Below, in pieces: positions 1 to 5,779 of a stretch of 6,327 nt of DNA (position 1 is the stretch's first letter; each line of letters starts with the position of its first letter). The translations under genes and the position numbers were made by a program. Below the pieces are notes generated by a model. It was not told the origin of the DNA and ran no database searches. It was given only the letters and a program-made list of their open reading frames with translations. The DNA comes from JANRKG01 sp033763635 (GTDB lineage: Bacteria; Cyanobacteriota; Cyanobacteriia; GCF-001939115): the NCBI GenBank assembly GCA_033763635.1, contig JANRKG010000405.1:1-6327 (forward strand), read 5' to 3'.

Positions 1-502
1 TTCGAGTGACCAGAGCCTTGGCGATCGTTGCCACTAACCAGGCCACCGCAGTCAGGATCGCAGCGGACCCTAACTTTGGCAGAAATGCAAAAATTTGATT
101 CAGGAAATTGGTCAGGGGCTGGGAAACAACCGTCAGATTGAGAGCATTGAGCGCTGCCACAATCGCCAGAATCATCAGGACCCAGAAAATCGCTGCTGAT
201 ACCCAGGTTTCAATCGTAGCGCTCAGATTACCCGTCGATCCTGCCACCATCCCGGCCAAACGATTATCCAGATTGGTATTTTTTAGCAGCGTTCGCACTC
301 CGCTTGAGACCAATCCGGCGATGAGCCAACCCAGGACGAGGATTGCGATCGCACCCAGCAAATTGACAACCGTGGGACCCAGAAACCCTAAGAAAGCGAT
401 ATCCAATCCTGTTGGATTTGTTTGCGCCAGAGGGACAGCAGAAGATAGGGGAATCGCCATCCTGGCAGAAAAATGAACACAATCCTCAGTAAAGCCGTTC
501 AT
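1..502 (-). CDS. MscS-related conserved TM-helix repeat membrane protein, N-terminal part (3' end outside window)
   Basis: The minus strand is open without a stop from the ATG at 502-500 to the left edge, giving 167 residues of a longer protein. The start is favoured because AGGTGA lies about 8 nt upstream; an in-frame ATG at 460-458 (Met15) has no good ribosome binding site. Residues 43-70 form a hydrophobic helix (NLLGAIAILVLGWLIAGLV) followed by charged KNTNLDNRLAG. That is the pattern of the 'conserved TM helix' repeat (Pfam TM_helix) found in cyanobacterial proteins annotated as mechanosensitive channels. Another membrane helix spans about 101-119, and a second repeat begins at about 139 (AFLPKLGSAAILTAVAWLVA) and is cut by the edge. 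The role would be an inner-membrane channel or related protein, possibly for osmotic stress. That is family-level inference, because no MscS pore domain is visible here. It is divergent from the cbi operon, with about 335 bp before the riboswitch. Confidence 0.8.
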   Translation of the reverse strand, partial: MNGFTEDCVHFSARMAIPLSSAVPLAQTNPTGLDIAFLGFLGPTVVNLLGAIAILVLGWLIAGLVSSGVRTLLKNTNLDNRLAGMVAGSTGNLSATIETWVSAAIFWVLMILAIVAALNALNLTVVSQPLTNFLNQIFAFLPKLGSAAILTAVAWLVATIAKALVTR

Positions 503-836
503 GTACTATTCACCTCAATACTTGCAACCCATTCTGAAAGAAGCCAGCAAGTCATCAGACACCCGTATGCTAGGGTGAGGTGGCACTACCTTTTCTTTTC
601 TAAAGATTGAATTAAGCTCTGTGACATCTTCCCTCCCTTCCCAGCCTTCAAGTACCGCCTTATACTGGGTGAGCAGTTACCGCTGCCTAAAAAACTGGTG
701 TGGCGGACGAAATCAAGCTTTTGGTAGTGATACAAAGATAATCTGTCGTCGATAATCTGTCGCCGATAATCTGTCGCCGCTGATGGGAACCATTCGCCAG
801 AACATTTGGGGAAAGATTCATCAGGGTTTCCACAAT
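503..836. other. Divergent intergenic region between the TM-helix gene and the cobalamin riboswitch
   Basis: This stretch must hold promoters for both the leftward membrane protein gene and the rightward cbi operon, but no -35/-10 pair is convincing enough to call. It contains the 14-bp tandem repeat at 737-778. A loose inverted pair (CCGCC at 655-659 with GGCGG at 702-706, enclosing CAGTT at 674-678 and AACTG at 693-697) could fold in RNA, but the sequence alone does not support an RNA gene. No convincing protein-coding frame is present. Confidence 0.5.
737..778 (+). repeat. Three tandem copies of a 14-bp repeat, GATAATCTGTCGYC
   Basis: Units lie at 737-750, 751-764 and 765-778. The first ends TC and the other two end CC, so the last two are identical. 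There are no spacers, so this is not a CRISPR array. The array ends about 58 bp before the 5' strand of riboswitch helix P1 and therefore sits where the cbi promoter or 5' leader is expected. Each unit contains GATAAT, close to a -10 hexamer, but no matching -35 is seen. It may be a regulator binding array or a slippage-prone short tandem repeat typical of cyanobacteria. Confidence 0.8.
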
Positions 837-1020
837 CAGGTATGCTGAGTCCACGACTGACTTCTGATGGGACACCCCTATCAGACGATGCAGGGAAAGG
901 GTAGTGCAATTCTACCGCTGTCCCGCAACTGTGAAGGAGGGCGATCGGTGATCGGGTAGGCAATTGCGGTTAGCAGTTGTTGCTTCGGGACGATCGCCCT
1001 CCCAAGTCAGAATACCTGCC
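837..1020 (+). promoter_or_regulatory. Cobalamin (vitamin B12) riboswitch upstream of cbiMNQO
   Basis: The conserved core is plain: GCAGGGAAAGGG near 890-901, a T-loop hairpin with GGTAG/CTACC arms around TGCAATT (about 899-915), then the B12-box-like CCGCTGTCCCGCAACTGT at 915-932, and the typical 3' end AAGTCAGAATACCTGCC at 1004-1020. Closing helix P1 is formed by CAGGTAT (837-843) with ATACCTG (1012-1018). A perfect 12-bp stem pairs GGAGGGCGATCG (936-947) with CGATCGCCCTCC (991-1002), and CTGAT (864-868) pairs with ATCAG (880-884). The RNA binds a cobalamin and normally lowers expression of B12 synthesis or cobalt uptake genes when B12 is plentiful. No hairpin plus U-run lies between the aptamer and cbiM, so control is probably translational, acting on the ribosome binding site at 1048-1051. 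Helix edges were drawn by hand. Confidence 0.93.
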
Positions 1021-1047
1021 AGTCGTGCAGCCCATCGTCTTATCTGC

Positions 1048-1052
1048 GAGGT
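1048..1052 (+). promoter_or_regulatory. cbiM ribosome binding site
   Basis: GAGGT lies 5 nt before the ATG at 1058. It decides the cbiM start in favour of that ATG and against an in-frame TTG at 977, which lies inside the riboswitch. It is the likely target of the riboswitch expression platform: TGCAG (1026-1030) can pair with CTGCG (1044-1048), making a weak hairpin that ends at the site. Confidence 0.7.
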
Positions 1053-1057
1053 ACAGA

Positions 1058-1816
1058 ATGAAGACCCGATCGCGCAAGTGGATCAGCCTGACCCTTATGG
1101 CTGGTCTGAGTAGTTATTTGGTGCTTGGTTCGGCCCATCCGGCTTATGCCATGCACATTGCAGAAGGATTTTTGCCCGTTCAATGGGCCATTTGTTGGTG
1201 GGTGGTATCCCTCCCGTTTTTTCTGATGGGACTCCGATCGCTAACCCGCCTGACCCGGAAGAAGCCAGAACTCAAGCTTCTCCTGGCTCTGGCAGGGGCG
1301 TTTACCTTTGTGCTATCGGCCCTCAAAATTCCTTCTGTAACGGGAAGTTGCTCCCATCCCACTGGGACTGGACTGGGAACCATCCTGTTTGGTCCCCTGA
1401 CGATGACGGTCCTGGGGAGTCTGGTGTTAGTCTTCCAGGCAATTTTACTGGCTCATGGTGGACTCACGACGCTGGGAGCCAATGTCTTCTCAATGGCGAT
1501 CGTCGGTCCTCTAGTGGCCTTTGGAATTTACCATCTCGTCATGAAAACTGGGAAACAGAGGTTAGCGGTTTTCCTCGCTGCAACCCTGGAAAATCTACTG
1601 ACCTACCTGACCACTGCCGTCCAACTGGCTCTGGCCTTTCCATCTGTTCAGGGGGGCTTTCTTGCCTCCTTTGTGAAATTTGTTAGCGTTTTTGCCATCA
1701 CTCAGATTCCTCTCGCGATTACGGAAGGATTGCTGACGGTCCTGGTATGGGGCTGGCTACACAAGTATGGGCAGCACGAGTTACAAACCCTGAAATTGTT
1801 GGAACAGGAGTCGTAA
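1058..1816 (+). CDS. cbiM: CbiM, substrate-binding membrane component of the ECF cobalt importer
   Basis: A 252-residue precursor. Residues 1-31 are a signal peptide (basic KTRSRK, hydrophobic core, AYA at 29-31). Cleavage after Ala31 leaves a mature protein beginning Met-His-Ile (residues 32-34). In solved NikM/CbiM proteins the N-terminal amine, His2 and a downstream histidine hold the metal. Here these are mature Met1/His2 and the histidine of GSCSHPTGTGLG (precursor His100). The rest is strongly hydrophobic, with several membrane helices at roughly 40-60, 72-90, 106-134, 140-162, 172-193 and 205-236. It selects Co(II) for transport across the inner membrane with CbiN, CbiQ and CbiO, feeding corrin synthesis. 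It is the first gene of the operon, directly under the cobalamin riboswitch. Cobalt rather than nickel is inferred from the riboswitch, the GSCSHPTGTG motif and the separate cbiN partner. Confidence 0.95.
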   Translation: MKTRSRKWISLTLMAGLSSYLVLGSAHPAYAMHIAEGFLPVQWAICWWVVSLPFFLMGLRSLTRLTRKKPELKLLLALAGAFTFVLSALKIPSVTGSCSHPTGTGLGTILFGPLTMTVLGSLVLVFQAILLAHGGLTTLGANVFSMAIVGPLVAFGIYHLVMKTGKQRLAVFLAATLENLLTYLTTAVQLALAFPSVQGGFLASFVKFVSVFAITQIPLAITEGLLTVLVWGWLHKYGQHELQTLKLLEQES

Positions 1817-2118
1817 TGATCCGGAAACTATCAAGCTCCTGGGGATTCGTAGTCGGAGCGATCATTCTTTCCTTGGGGCCGTTGCTGGTGCTTCAGGGCC
1901 AAGAATTTGGGGCAACGGATGCTCAAAACACCGATGCAATTCAAGAGATTCAACCAAACTATCAACCCTGGTTTAAACCTGTTATTCAAGATTCTGGACC
2001 AGAAGTGCAAACCTTTCTGTTTGCCGTTCAGTCAGGAATAGGGGCCGGGGTCCTGGGTTACATCCTGGGTTTGTACAAAGGACGATCGGAACGGAGTGAA
2101 CAGAAAGACCGTCCATGA
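1816..2118 (+). CDS. cbiN: CbiN, small accessory subunit of the cobalt ECF transporter
   Basis: A 100-residue protein, close to the family's usual size. It has two membrane helices (about 11-28 and 65-86) joined by an external loop with the family signature: FGATD at 31-35 (usually GADG), then EIQPNYQPWFKP at 44-55. The second helix, VQSGIGAGVLGYILG, is also typical. CbiN associates with CbiM and is needed for metal loading or transport in CbiMN systems. The start codon overlaps the cbiM stop (TAATG), with AGGAG at 1806-1810 placed 5 nt upstream, so this ATG is preferred over an in-frame upstream one at 1747 inside cbiM. The overlap suggests coupled translation and about equal amounts of both subunits. 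The highly polar tail (KGRSERSEQKDRP) is probably cytoplasmic. Confidence 0.94.
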   Translation: MIRKLSSSWGFVVGAIILSLGPLLVLQGQEFGATDAQNTDAIQEIQPNYQPWFKPVIQDSGPEVQTFLFAVQSGIGAGVLGYILGLYKGRSERSEQKDRP

Positions 2119-2918
2119 GTCTACAAATTGACACGATCGCCTATACCAATCGCTTACGAAAATTGCCTCCAGCGCATAAGGTGGGATTTGCGATCGTGTT
2201 ACTCCTCCTTACCTACAGTTCCCAGGCTTCTGTACAACTGTTGATTACCGTTTGGATGAGCATTTGGACGGTGGTTTATGCGGGGGTTTCCGCCACCCTG
2301 TATCTCCGGTTGCTCTTCATTCCCGTTGCATTCTGGATCACCAGTCTCCCTGCCTTTGTCATCAATGGAGTTGAACGCGCTCAACAAGGGTTAGTTCAGG
2401 AAGATGTCTGGCAGGGAATTGCCTGGGGAAACTTTTATTGGTTTCTCAGTCACGAGGGAATGCAACAGGCGGGGGAGTTGGGAAGGCAGACGATCGCTGC
2501 CACCGCTTGCATCTACTTTGTGATGCTCACGGTTCCCTTCACTGAATTGATCGAAATTCTGCGGTGTATGGGATGTCCAGTGTTGCTGACGGATTTGTTC
2601 ATGATTATGTACCGTTTTATTTTTGTTCTGTTACGCACAGCAAACGAACTCTGGATTGCTCAACAGGCCCGGAATGGCTACCGTACCCGCCAACGCTGGA
2701 TCATAAGCCTGGGCCTGTTAGTCGGGCAGTTACTACGTCGCACGTTAGAAAATTATCGCCAGATGTCCCTGAGCTTAGACTCTCGTGGATTTTCAGGAGA
2801 GTTTCGCGTGTGTCATTCCCGCCGATATGTACCCTCCAAACGTTACAGTTTAGAAGCAGGATTGGGCTGTTTGGGATTAGTGGGACTGGTGGGTTGGCAC
2901 TATGTTGTTGGAATTTGA
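2115..2918 (+). CDS. cbiQ: CbiQ, EcfT-type transmembrane coupling subunit of the cobalt transporter
   Basis: A 267-residue membrane protein of normal CbiQ length. Hydrophobic segments lie at about 24-46, 47-80, 128-147, 158-174 and 246-266. The cytoplasmic coupling region carries the two short motifs by which EcfT proteins dock on their ATPases: AQQARNGYR at 182-190 and SLSLDSRGF at 218-226. The classical form is Ala-Arg-Gly twice; here they read ARN (185-187) and SRG (223-225), variants of the same theme. The protein transmits ATP-driven movement from CbiO to CbiM. Its ATG overlaps the cbiN stop (ATGA), and only a distant GGAG (2093-2096) precedes it, so translation is probably coupled to cbiN. 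Confidence 0.93.
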   Translation: MSLQIDTIAYTNRLRKLPPAHKVGFAIVLLLLTYSSQASVQLLITVWMSIWTVVYAGVSATLYLRLLFIPVAFWITSLPAFVINGVERAQQGLVQEDVWQGIAWGNFYWFLSHEGMQQAGELGRQTIAATACIYFVMLTVPFTELIEILRCMGCPVLLTDLFMIMYRFIFVLLRTANELWIAQQARNGYRTRQRWIISLGLLVGQLLRRTLENYRQMSLSLDSRGFSGEFRVCHSRRYVPSKRYSLEAGLGCLGLVGLVGWHYVVGI

Positions 2919-3780
2919 AACCGTCGATTACACCTATCCCCACAGTTCCCAGCCCGCTCTTCAGAACTTGAGCCTCCGCATTCCTGCTGGGAAACGCTGT
3001 GCCTTGTTGGGGCAGAATGGTTGTGGCAAAACGACTCTGTTTTTGTTGGCAAATGGATTGTATCAACCCCAGCGCGGCAGAATTTACTGGCAGGGTGTTC
3101 CATTGCGCTACGATCGCCCCTCCCTGCTCAAACTCCGCCAAAAAGTAGGACTGGTCTTTCAAGATCCGGAACAGCAGTTAGTGGCTTCCACTGTGGAAGA
3201 GGATATTTCCTATGGGCTGTGTAATTTGGGATTGCCGGAACCAGAGGTCAGACGACGGGTTGCGGAGGCGATCGTTACCTTCGATCTGACGGAACTCGTG
3301 GAACGCCCCGTTCACCATTTGAGTTTAGGGCAGAAAAAGCGAGTTTCCCTCGCTGATGTGATGGTGCTGCAACCCGAACTCTTACTGCTGGATGAACCGA
3401 CGGCTTACCTTGACCCGCTGCATACTCGCCAATTAATGGCAACCTTACGCCAGATTCAGGCAATGGGAACAACGATCGTCATGGCAACCCATGATCTTAA
3501 TCTGGCCTACCGTTGGGCCGATTGGATTTTTATTCTCGATCGGGGACAACTTGTGTTGGAAGGAACTCCTCAGACCGTATTTACCCAACGGGAAACCCTG
3601 GAGCGTTTGCAATTGGGAATTCCCCTGATCCTGGATATTTTGGATCAGGTTGCAGAAGTTTTGCATGATTCAGATGAACCGATGCAAGGATTGTCAGACT
3701 CGCTTCGGAATTGCATTTTAGAGAAGTTGACGGATTCCTATAGCAGTCAAAGAGAAAACCAGGACAAGTTGACAGGTTAA
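2902..3780 (+). CDS. cbiO: CbiO, ATPase of the ECF cobalt transporter
   Basis: A 292-residue ABC ATPase. Visible motifs in order: Walker A GQNGCGKTT (37-45); Q-loop FQDPEQQ (86-92, Gln87), with the EcfA/CbiO-type DPEQQL; signature LSLGQKKR (140-147), where Leu stands in for the first Gly of LSGGQ; Walker B LLLLDEP (160-166, catalytic Glu165); D-loop AYLD (168-171); and switch His197 in ATHD. It hydrolyses ATP on the cytoplasmic face, probably as a homodimer because only one ATPase gene is present. The start overlaps the end of cbiQ by 17 bp. The tail after about residue 245 is acidic then polar and without recognisable motifs. It is the last gene of the operon: 155 bp separate it from the cupin and no strong terminator is evident. 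Confidence 0.95.
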   Translation: MLLEFETVDYTYPHSSQPALQNLSLRIPAGKRCALLGQNGCGKTTLFLLANGLYQPQRGRIYWQGVPLRYDRPSLLKLRQKVGLVFQDPEQQLVASTVEEDISYGLCNLGLPEPEVRRRVAEAIVTFDLTELVERPVHHLSLGQKKRVSLADVMVLQPELLLLDEPTAYLDPLHTRQLMATLRQIQAMGTTIVMATHDLNLAYRWADWIFILDRGQLVLEGTPQTVFTQRETLERLQLGIPLILDILDQVAEVLHDSDEPMQGLSDSLRNCILEKLTDSYSSQRENQDKLTG

Positions 3781-3803
3781 ACCAACCGTTTCATAAACGT
3801 TTC

Positions 3804-3826
3804 CCTTCTGCCTTCTGCCTTCTGCC
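3804..3826 (+). repeat. Heptanucleotide tandem repeat, CCTTCTG x3 plus CC
   Basis: Three exact copies at 3804-3810, 3811-3817 and 3818-3824, then CC. It lies 23 bp after the cbiO stop in the gap before the cupin. Short tandemly repeated heptamers are well known in cyanobacterial intergenic DNA. No function is indicated; replication slippage is the likely cause. Confidence 0.85.
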
Positions 3827-3935
3827 CTAAACAATTCTGTGGGCTAGAAGACAACCTTCCAGGAAAGTCAGTGGCACAATTGCGTTTTTCGAGTACGAAG
3901 AAAATACCTCAGAAATTCATGCGAGGAATTCCACC

Positions 3936-4298
3936 ATGAGTCCATCCCGCATCTTCAACAGTTCCGACTTTTTTCAACCAGCCGACGGAGAGCCTGTGCG
4001 ATCGGTCATTACCGAATCGGATCATGCCGTCGTGGTGGCCTGGTACATTCAGCCAGGTCAAACGGTATTGCCCCATGTCCATCCCGAAGGACAGGACACC
4101 TGGACGATTTTAACCGGGAAGGGAACCTATTACCTGGACACTACAGGAACAACGCAGCCGATCGTCGCTGGGAATGTTGTCGTGGCTCCAATCGGATGTG
4201 TGCATGGAGTCGTGAACACGGGAGATGAGCCATTAACGTTTATCTCGGTCGTCTCTCCTGCAAATGCGGGATATCAGCCGATGGATACAGCGTTCTAG
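3936..4298 (+). CDS. Small single-domain cupin protein
   Basis: A 120-residue protein that is essentially one conserved beta-barrel. Cupin motif 1 is at 41-61: Gly41, His47, His49, then Asp54 where most family members have Glu, and Gly61 (spacing G-x5-H-x-H-x4-D-x6-G). Motif 2 is complete at 79-94: Gly79, Pro85, Gly87, His90, Asn94. His47, His49 and His90 should bind a metal ion, with Asp54 or Gln53 as possible fourth ligand. There is no signal peptide, so it is probably cytoplasmic. Cupins of this size include small-molecule oxygenases, isomerases and sensors, and the substrate cannot be read from the sequence. GAGG at 3923-3926 lies 9 nt before the ATG. It may be transcribed separately from cbiO; no link to cobalt metabolism is shown beyond adjacency and a likely metal site. 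Confidence 0.88.
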   Translation: MSPSRIFNSSDFFQPADGEPVRSVITESDHAVVVAWYIQPGQTVLPHVHPEGQDTWTILTGKGTYYLDTTGTTQPIVAGNVVVAPIGCVHGVVNTGDEPLTFISVVSPANAGYQPMDTAF

Positions 4299-4318
4299 CC
4301 TCAATGGTTCGATGTTAC

Positions 4319-4344
4319 GTGGGTTGAGCGAAGCCGAAACCCAC
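4319..4344 (+). repeat. Palindromic hairpin repeat, copy 1 (12-nt loop family)
   Basis: Perfect 7-bp arms GTGGGTT (4319-4325) and AACCCAC (4338-4344) enclose the loop GAGCGAAGCCGA (4326-4337). It sits 20 bp after the cupin stop. The same loop occurs at 5761-5772 with different arms. No T-run follows on either strand, so it is not a standard intrinsic terminator. Confidence 0.85.
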
Positions 4345-4418
4345 CCCTGACGGCAAGAACGATCGTTGTCAAGCAAATAACTTCGGTAGAATGGCAGAGG
4401 ATTCGCTGTGCAGCATTT

Positions 4419-4976
4419 ATGCCTCGCCAACTGCCTGAAAAGTGTCGATTGTGTGCCAAGCTCCATAGCGTGGAAGCAAAGCGCATTCATGGGCCGGAGG
4501 GGGATGGTTGTTGGGATTCCCGCGTTTGCCCCAATCGCCGTTCCCATGCCCGCCATCGCCAGCGGCGCAATTTGGTTCGTTCCCTGCGGCGCAAACAACA
4601 GCAAGCCGAGCAACGAGGCTACACGGGGGAATGGGTGCAGTTAGGGGGAAGCGTCGGGATTGTGGCAGGATTGCAAACAATCACGGTAGAAACCCCACCC
4701 ATCCAAACAGGTCCATTTGCGGTGTTACATGCTTATCGTCGTACTGTAGATGCCCCCCTCCATGCGATCGGTGGGGAAGTTTGGCAGGGCCAGCAGAAGG
4801 TCGCTCTGATCAAGCCTGTTCACTGCTTGGGGTTGACTCCCAGAGATGTGGAACGTTATCTAGAAAAGCTGTTGGAAGTGCTGGAACAGTCCTACGGCAT
4901 CCGCAAGTTTGCCAGTTTGGAGGAATTGCATCCCCTTCTGTGCCCCCTGGAAGATTGCCCGTTACAGGGAAAGTAG
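4419..4976 (+). CDS. Hypothetical protein with N-terminal Cys4 (zinc-ribbon-like) and basic region
   Basis: A 185-residue protein without a recognised named domain. The N-terminus has four cysteines spaced C-x2-C-x18-C-x5-C (Cys9, Cys12, Cys31, Cys37), the last two around CWDSRVC, which could bind zinc. A strongly basic stretch follows: ten Arg/Lys within residues 40-59 plus His43 and His46, suggesting contact with nucleic acid. After a short linker, residues about 98-180 look like a compact alpha/beta domain (FAVLHAYRRT, HAIGGEVWQG, then a helix at 141-158) ending in PLLCPLEDCPL with Cys175 and Cys180. The make-up resembles hypothetical proteins of cyanobacteria often present as several paralogs; that is recollection, not a search. 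The ATG at 4419 has no strong ribosome binding site (AGAGGA is 17 nt away), so the start is uncertain. It is probably co-transcribed with the next gene, 9 bp downstream. Confidence 0.8.
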   Translation: MPRQLPEKCRLCAKLHSVEAKRIHGPEGDGCWDSRVCPNRRSHARHRQRRNLVRSLRRKQQQAEQRGYTGEWVQLGGSVGIVAGLQTITVETPPIQTGPFAVLHAYRRTVDAPLHAIGGEVWQGQQKVALIKPVHCLGLTPRDVERYLEKLLEVLEQSYGIRKFASLEELHPLLCPLEDCPLQGK

Positions 4977-4985
4977 GGGGCGATC

Positions 4986-5693
4986 GTGCTGCAACTGGAA
5001 CTGGATCTCTGGGGGGTGTTAAAGCAAGCGGCTCAAGAACCAGAAACAGCAGACCTGAAGGAGTTGTTTTGTTCTCTAGATTCTGCCCTGGTTTCCCTGG
5101 ATACTTGCCATCAGCTTCAGGTTGTTGCAGAAGCCATTGCCCAGATTGTCCAAATCTTTGAAGATCGGTCTTTGAACGCCTTTGAGGAACTGGAAAGCCA
5201 GATCCTGGATGAAGGACCGATCGTTGCTCTGAATTTCTTTGATCGCTTTGTGCGCCAATCCATGCAAATCGATCTGGCTCAGTTTGTTGAACCTCCTCTG
5301 TTTTTGCTTCCCCGTCTGGAGTATGAACGGCAAATTCTCCTGGAGGAGAATGGGGAATCCCTGGTGGGAACGGTTGAGAAGGAAGCGATGTTGGCAGTGC
5401 TGGCCCAAGTTGAACAGGATGAGGAAGTTGCCAAGCAGGAAGCGTTAGCGGTGGCCCATGAAGAGGACATTTCCCTTTGGGTAGAGGCGATTGTTGCTTA
5501 CTTGCAAGGACAAATAAGAGACCCTATCCCCTTACTGGATCTGGTCCGGGAAGTGCAATACCCTGAACCAGAAGGTTACTCCGACCCCGGAACGCTTCTG
5601 GTCAAAACCTGGTTGACGCTGTTACTGGGCGGATTTTCCCTGGAACAGCGGGGAGAATTTTACAGTTCTGATATTTGGGTTTCTCGTTGTTAG
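4986..5693 (+). CDS. Hypothetical acidic helical protein, partner gene of the Cys4 protein
   Basis: A 235-residue protein with a GTG start; GGGGG at 4976-4980 lies 5 nt upstream and overlaps the end of the preceding gene's stop codon, so the two genes are almost certainly one transcription unit. It is very acidic: by hand about 44 Asp/Glu against 14 Lys/Arg, richest at 140-161 (VEQDEEVAKQE). It appears mostly helical, with no signal peptide, no membrane helix and no catalytic motif that I recognise. The charge is opposite to that of its basic neighbour, so the two may bind each other (inference). The stop TAG at 5691-5693 lies at the left end of the repeat element that follows; removal of that element would restore TAA at the same codon, so the C-terminus appears native. 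Confidence 0.82.
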   Translation: MLQLELDLWGVLKQAAQEPETADLKELFCSLDSALVSLDTCHQLQVVAEAIAQIVQIFEDRSLNAFEELESQILDEGPIVALNFFDRFVRQSMQIDLAQFVEPPLFLLPRLEYERQILLEENGESLVGTVEKEAMLAVLAQVEQDEEVAKQEALAVAHEEDISLWVEAIVAYLQGQIRDPIPLLDLVREVQYPEPEGYSDPGTLLVKTWLTLLLGGFSLEQRGEFYSSDIWVSRC

Positions 5694-5725
5694 GAGATTT
5701 CCAGAAAAAAGTTTACCTGGGGGTT

Positions 5726-5747
5726 GCCCTTCGACTTCGCTCAGGGC
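5726..5747 (-). repeat. Palindromic hairpin repeat, copy 2, minus orientation
   Basis: Arms GCCCT (5726-5730) and AGGGC (5743-5747). Read on the minus strand the loop is GAGCGAAGTCGA (12 nt), one base different from copies 1 and 3. It lies inside the MITE-like element. Confidence 0.82.
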
Positions 5748-5753
5748 GCGGGT

Positions 5754-5779
5754 GCTGGTTGAGCGAAGCCGAAACCAGC
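5754..5779 (+). repeat. Palindromic hairpin repeat, copy 3
   Basis: Perfect 7-bp arms GCTGGTT (5754-5760) and AACCAGC (5773-5779) around GAGCGAAGCCGA (5761-5772). The loop is identical to copy 1, but two arm pairs differ, both with the partner base changed to keep pairing. It lies inside the MITE-like element, 6 bp from copy 2. Confidence 0.85.

Noticed and set aside
108..476. Plus-strand open frame of 122 codons
   Set aside because: It lies antisense to the minus-strand TM-helix gene, whose translation has clear membrane helices and a good start site; the plus-strand product has no recognisable character.
678..697. Second, decayed cobalamin riboswitch (TACCGCTG also occurs here)
   Set aside because: Only an 8-base match to the B12-box region; the CCCGCAACTG core and P1 are absent.
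737..778. CRISPR array
   Set aside because: The 14-bp units are directly adjacent without spacers and no cas gene is present.
503..836. Sigma-70 type promoters built on the GATAAT boxes
   Set aside because: No -35-like hexamer sits at 16-18 bp from any of the three; the nearest TTGGTA (721-726) is at the wrong distance.
586..963. Minus-strand open frame of 125 codons over the riboswitch and leader
   Set aside because: It is antisense to the conserved cobalamin aptamer, and its composition looks random.
977..1057. Longer cbiM starting at an in-frame TTG
   Set aside because: These codons are riboswitch sequence and would place 27 residues before a normal signal peptide; the ATG at 1058 has its own ribosome binding site.
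1183..1686. Open frame in another phase inside cbiM, and similar frames inside cbiQ, cbiO and the 4419-5693 genes
   Set aside because: All are off-frame or antisense to genes with clear family motifs or operon structure and carry no features of their own.
3787..3799. Small hairpin CGTTT-cat-AAACG just after cbiO as a terminator
   Set aside because: It has only five pairs, mostly A-T, and no proper T-run (TTTCCCTT follows); too weak to call.
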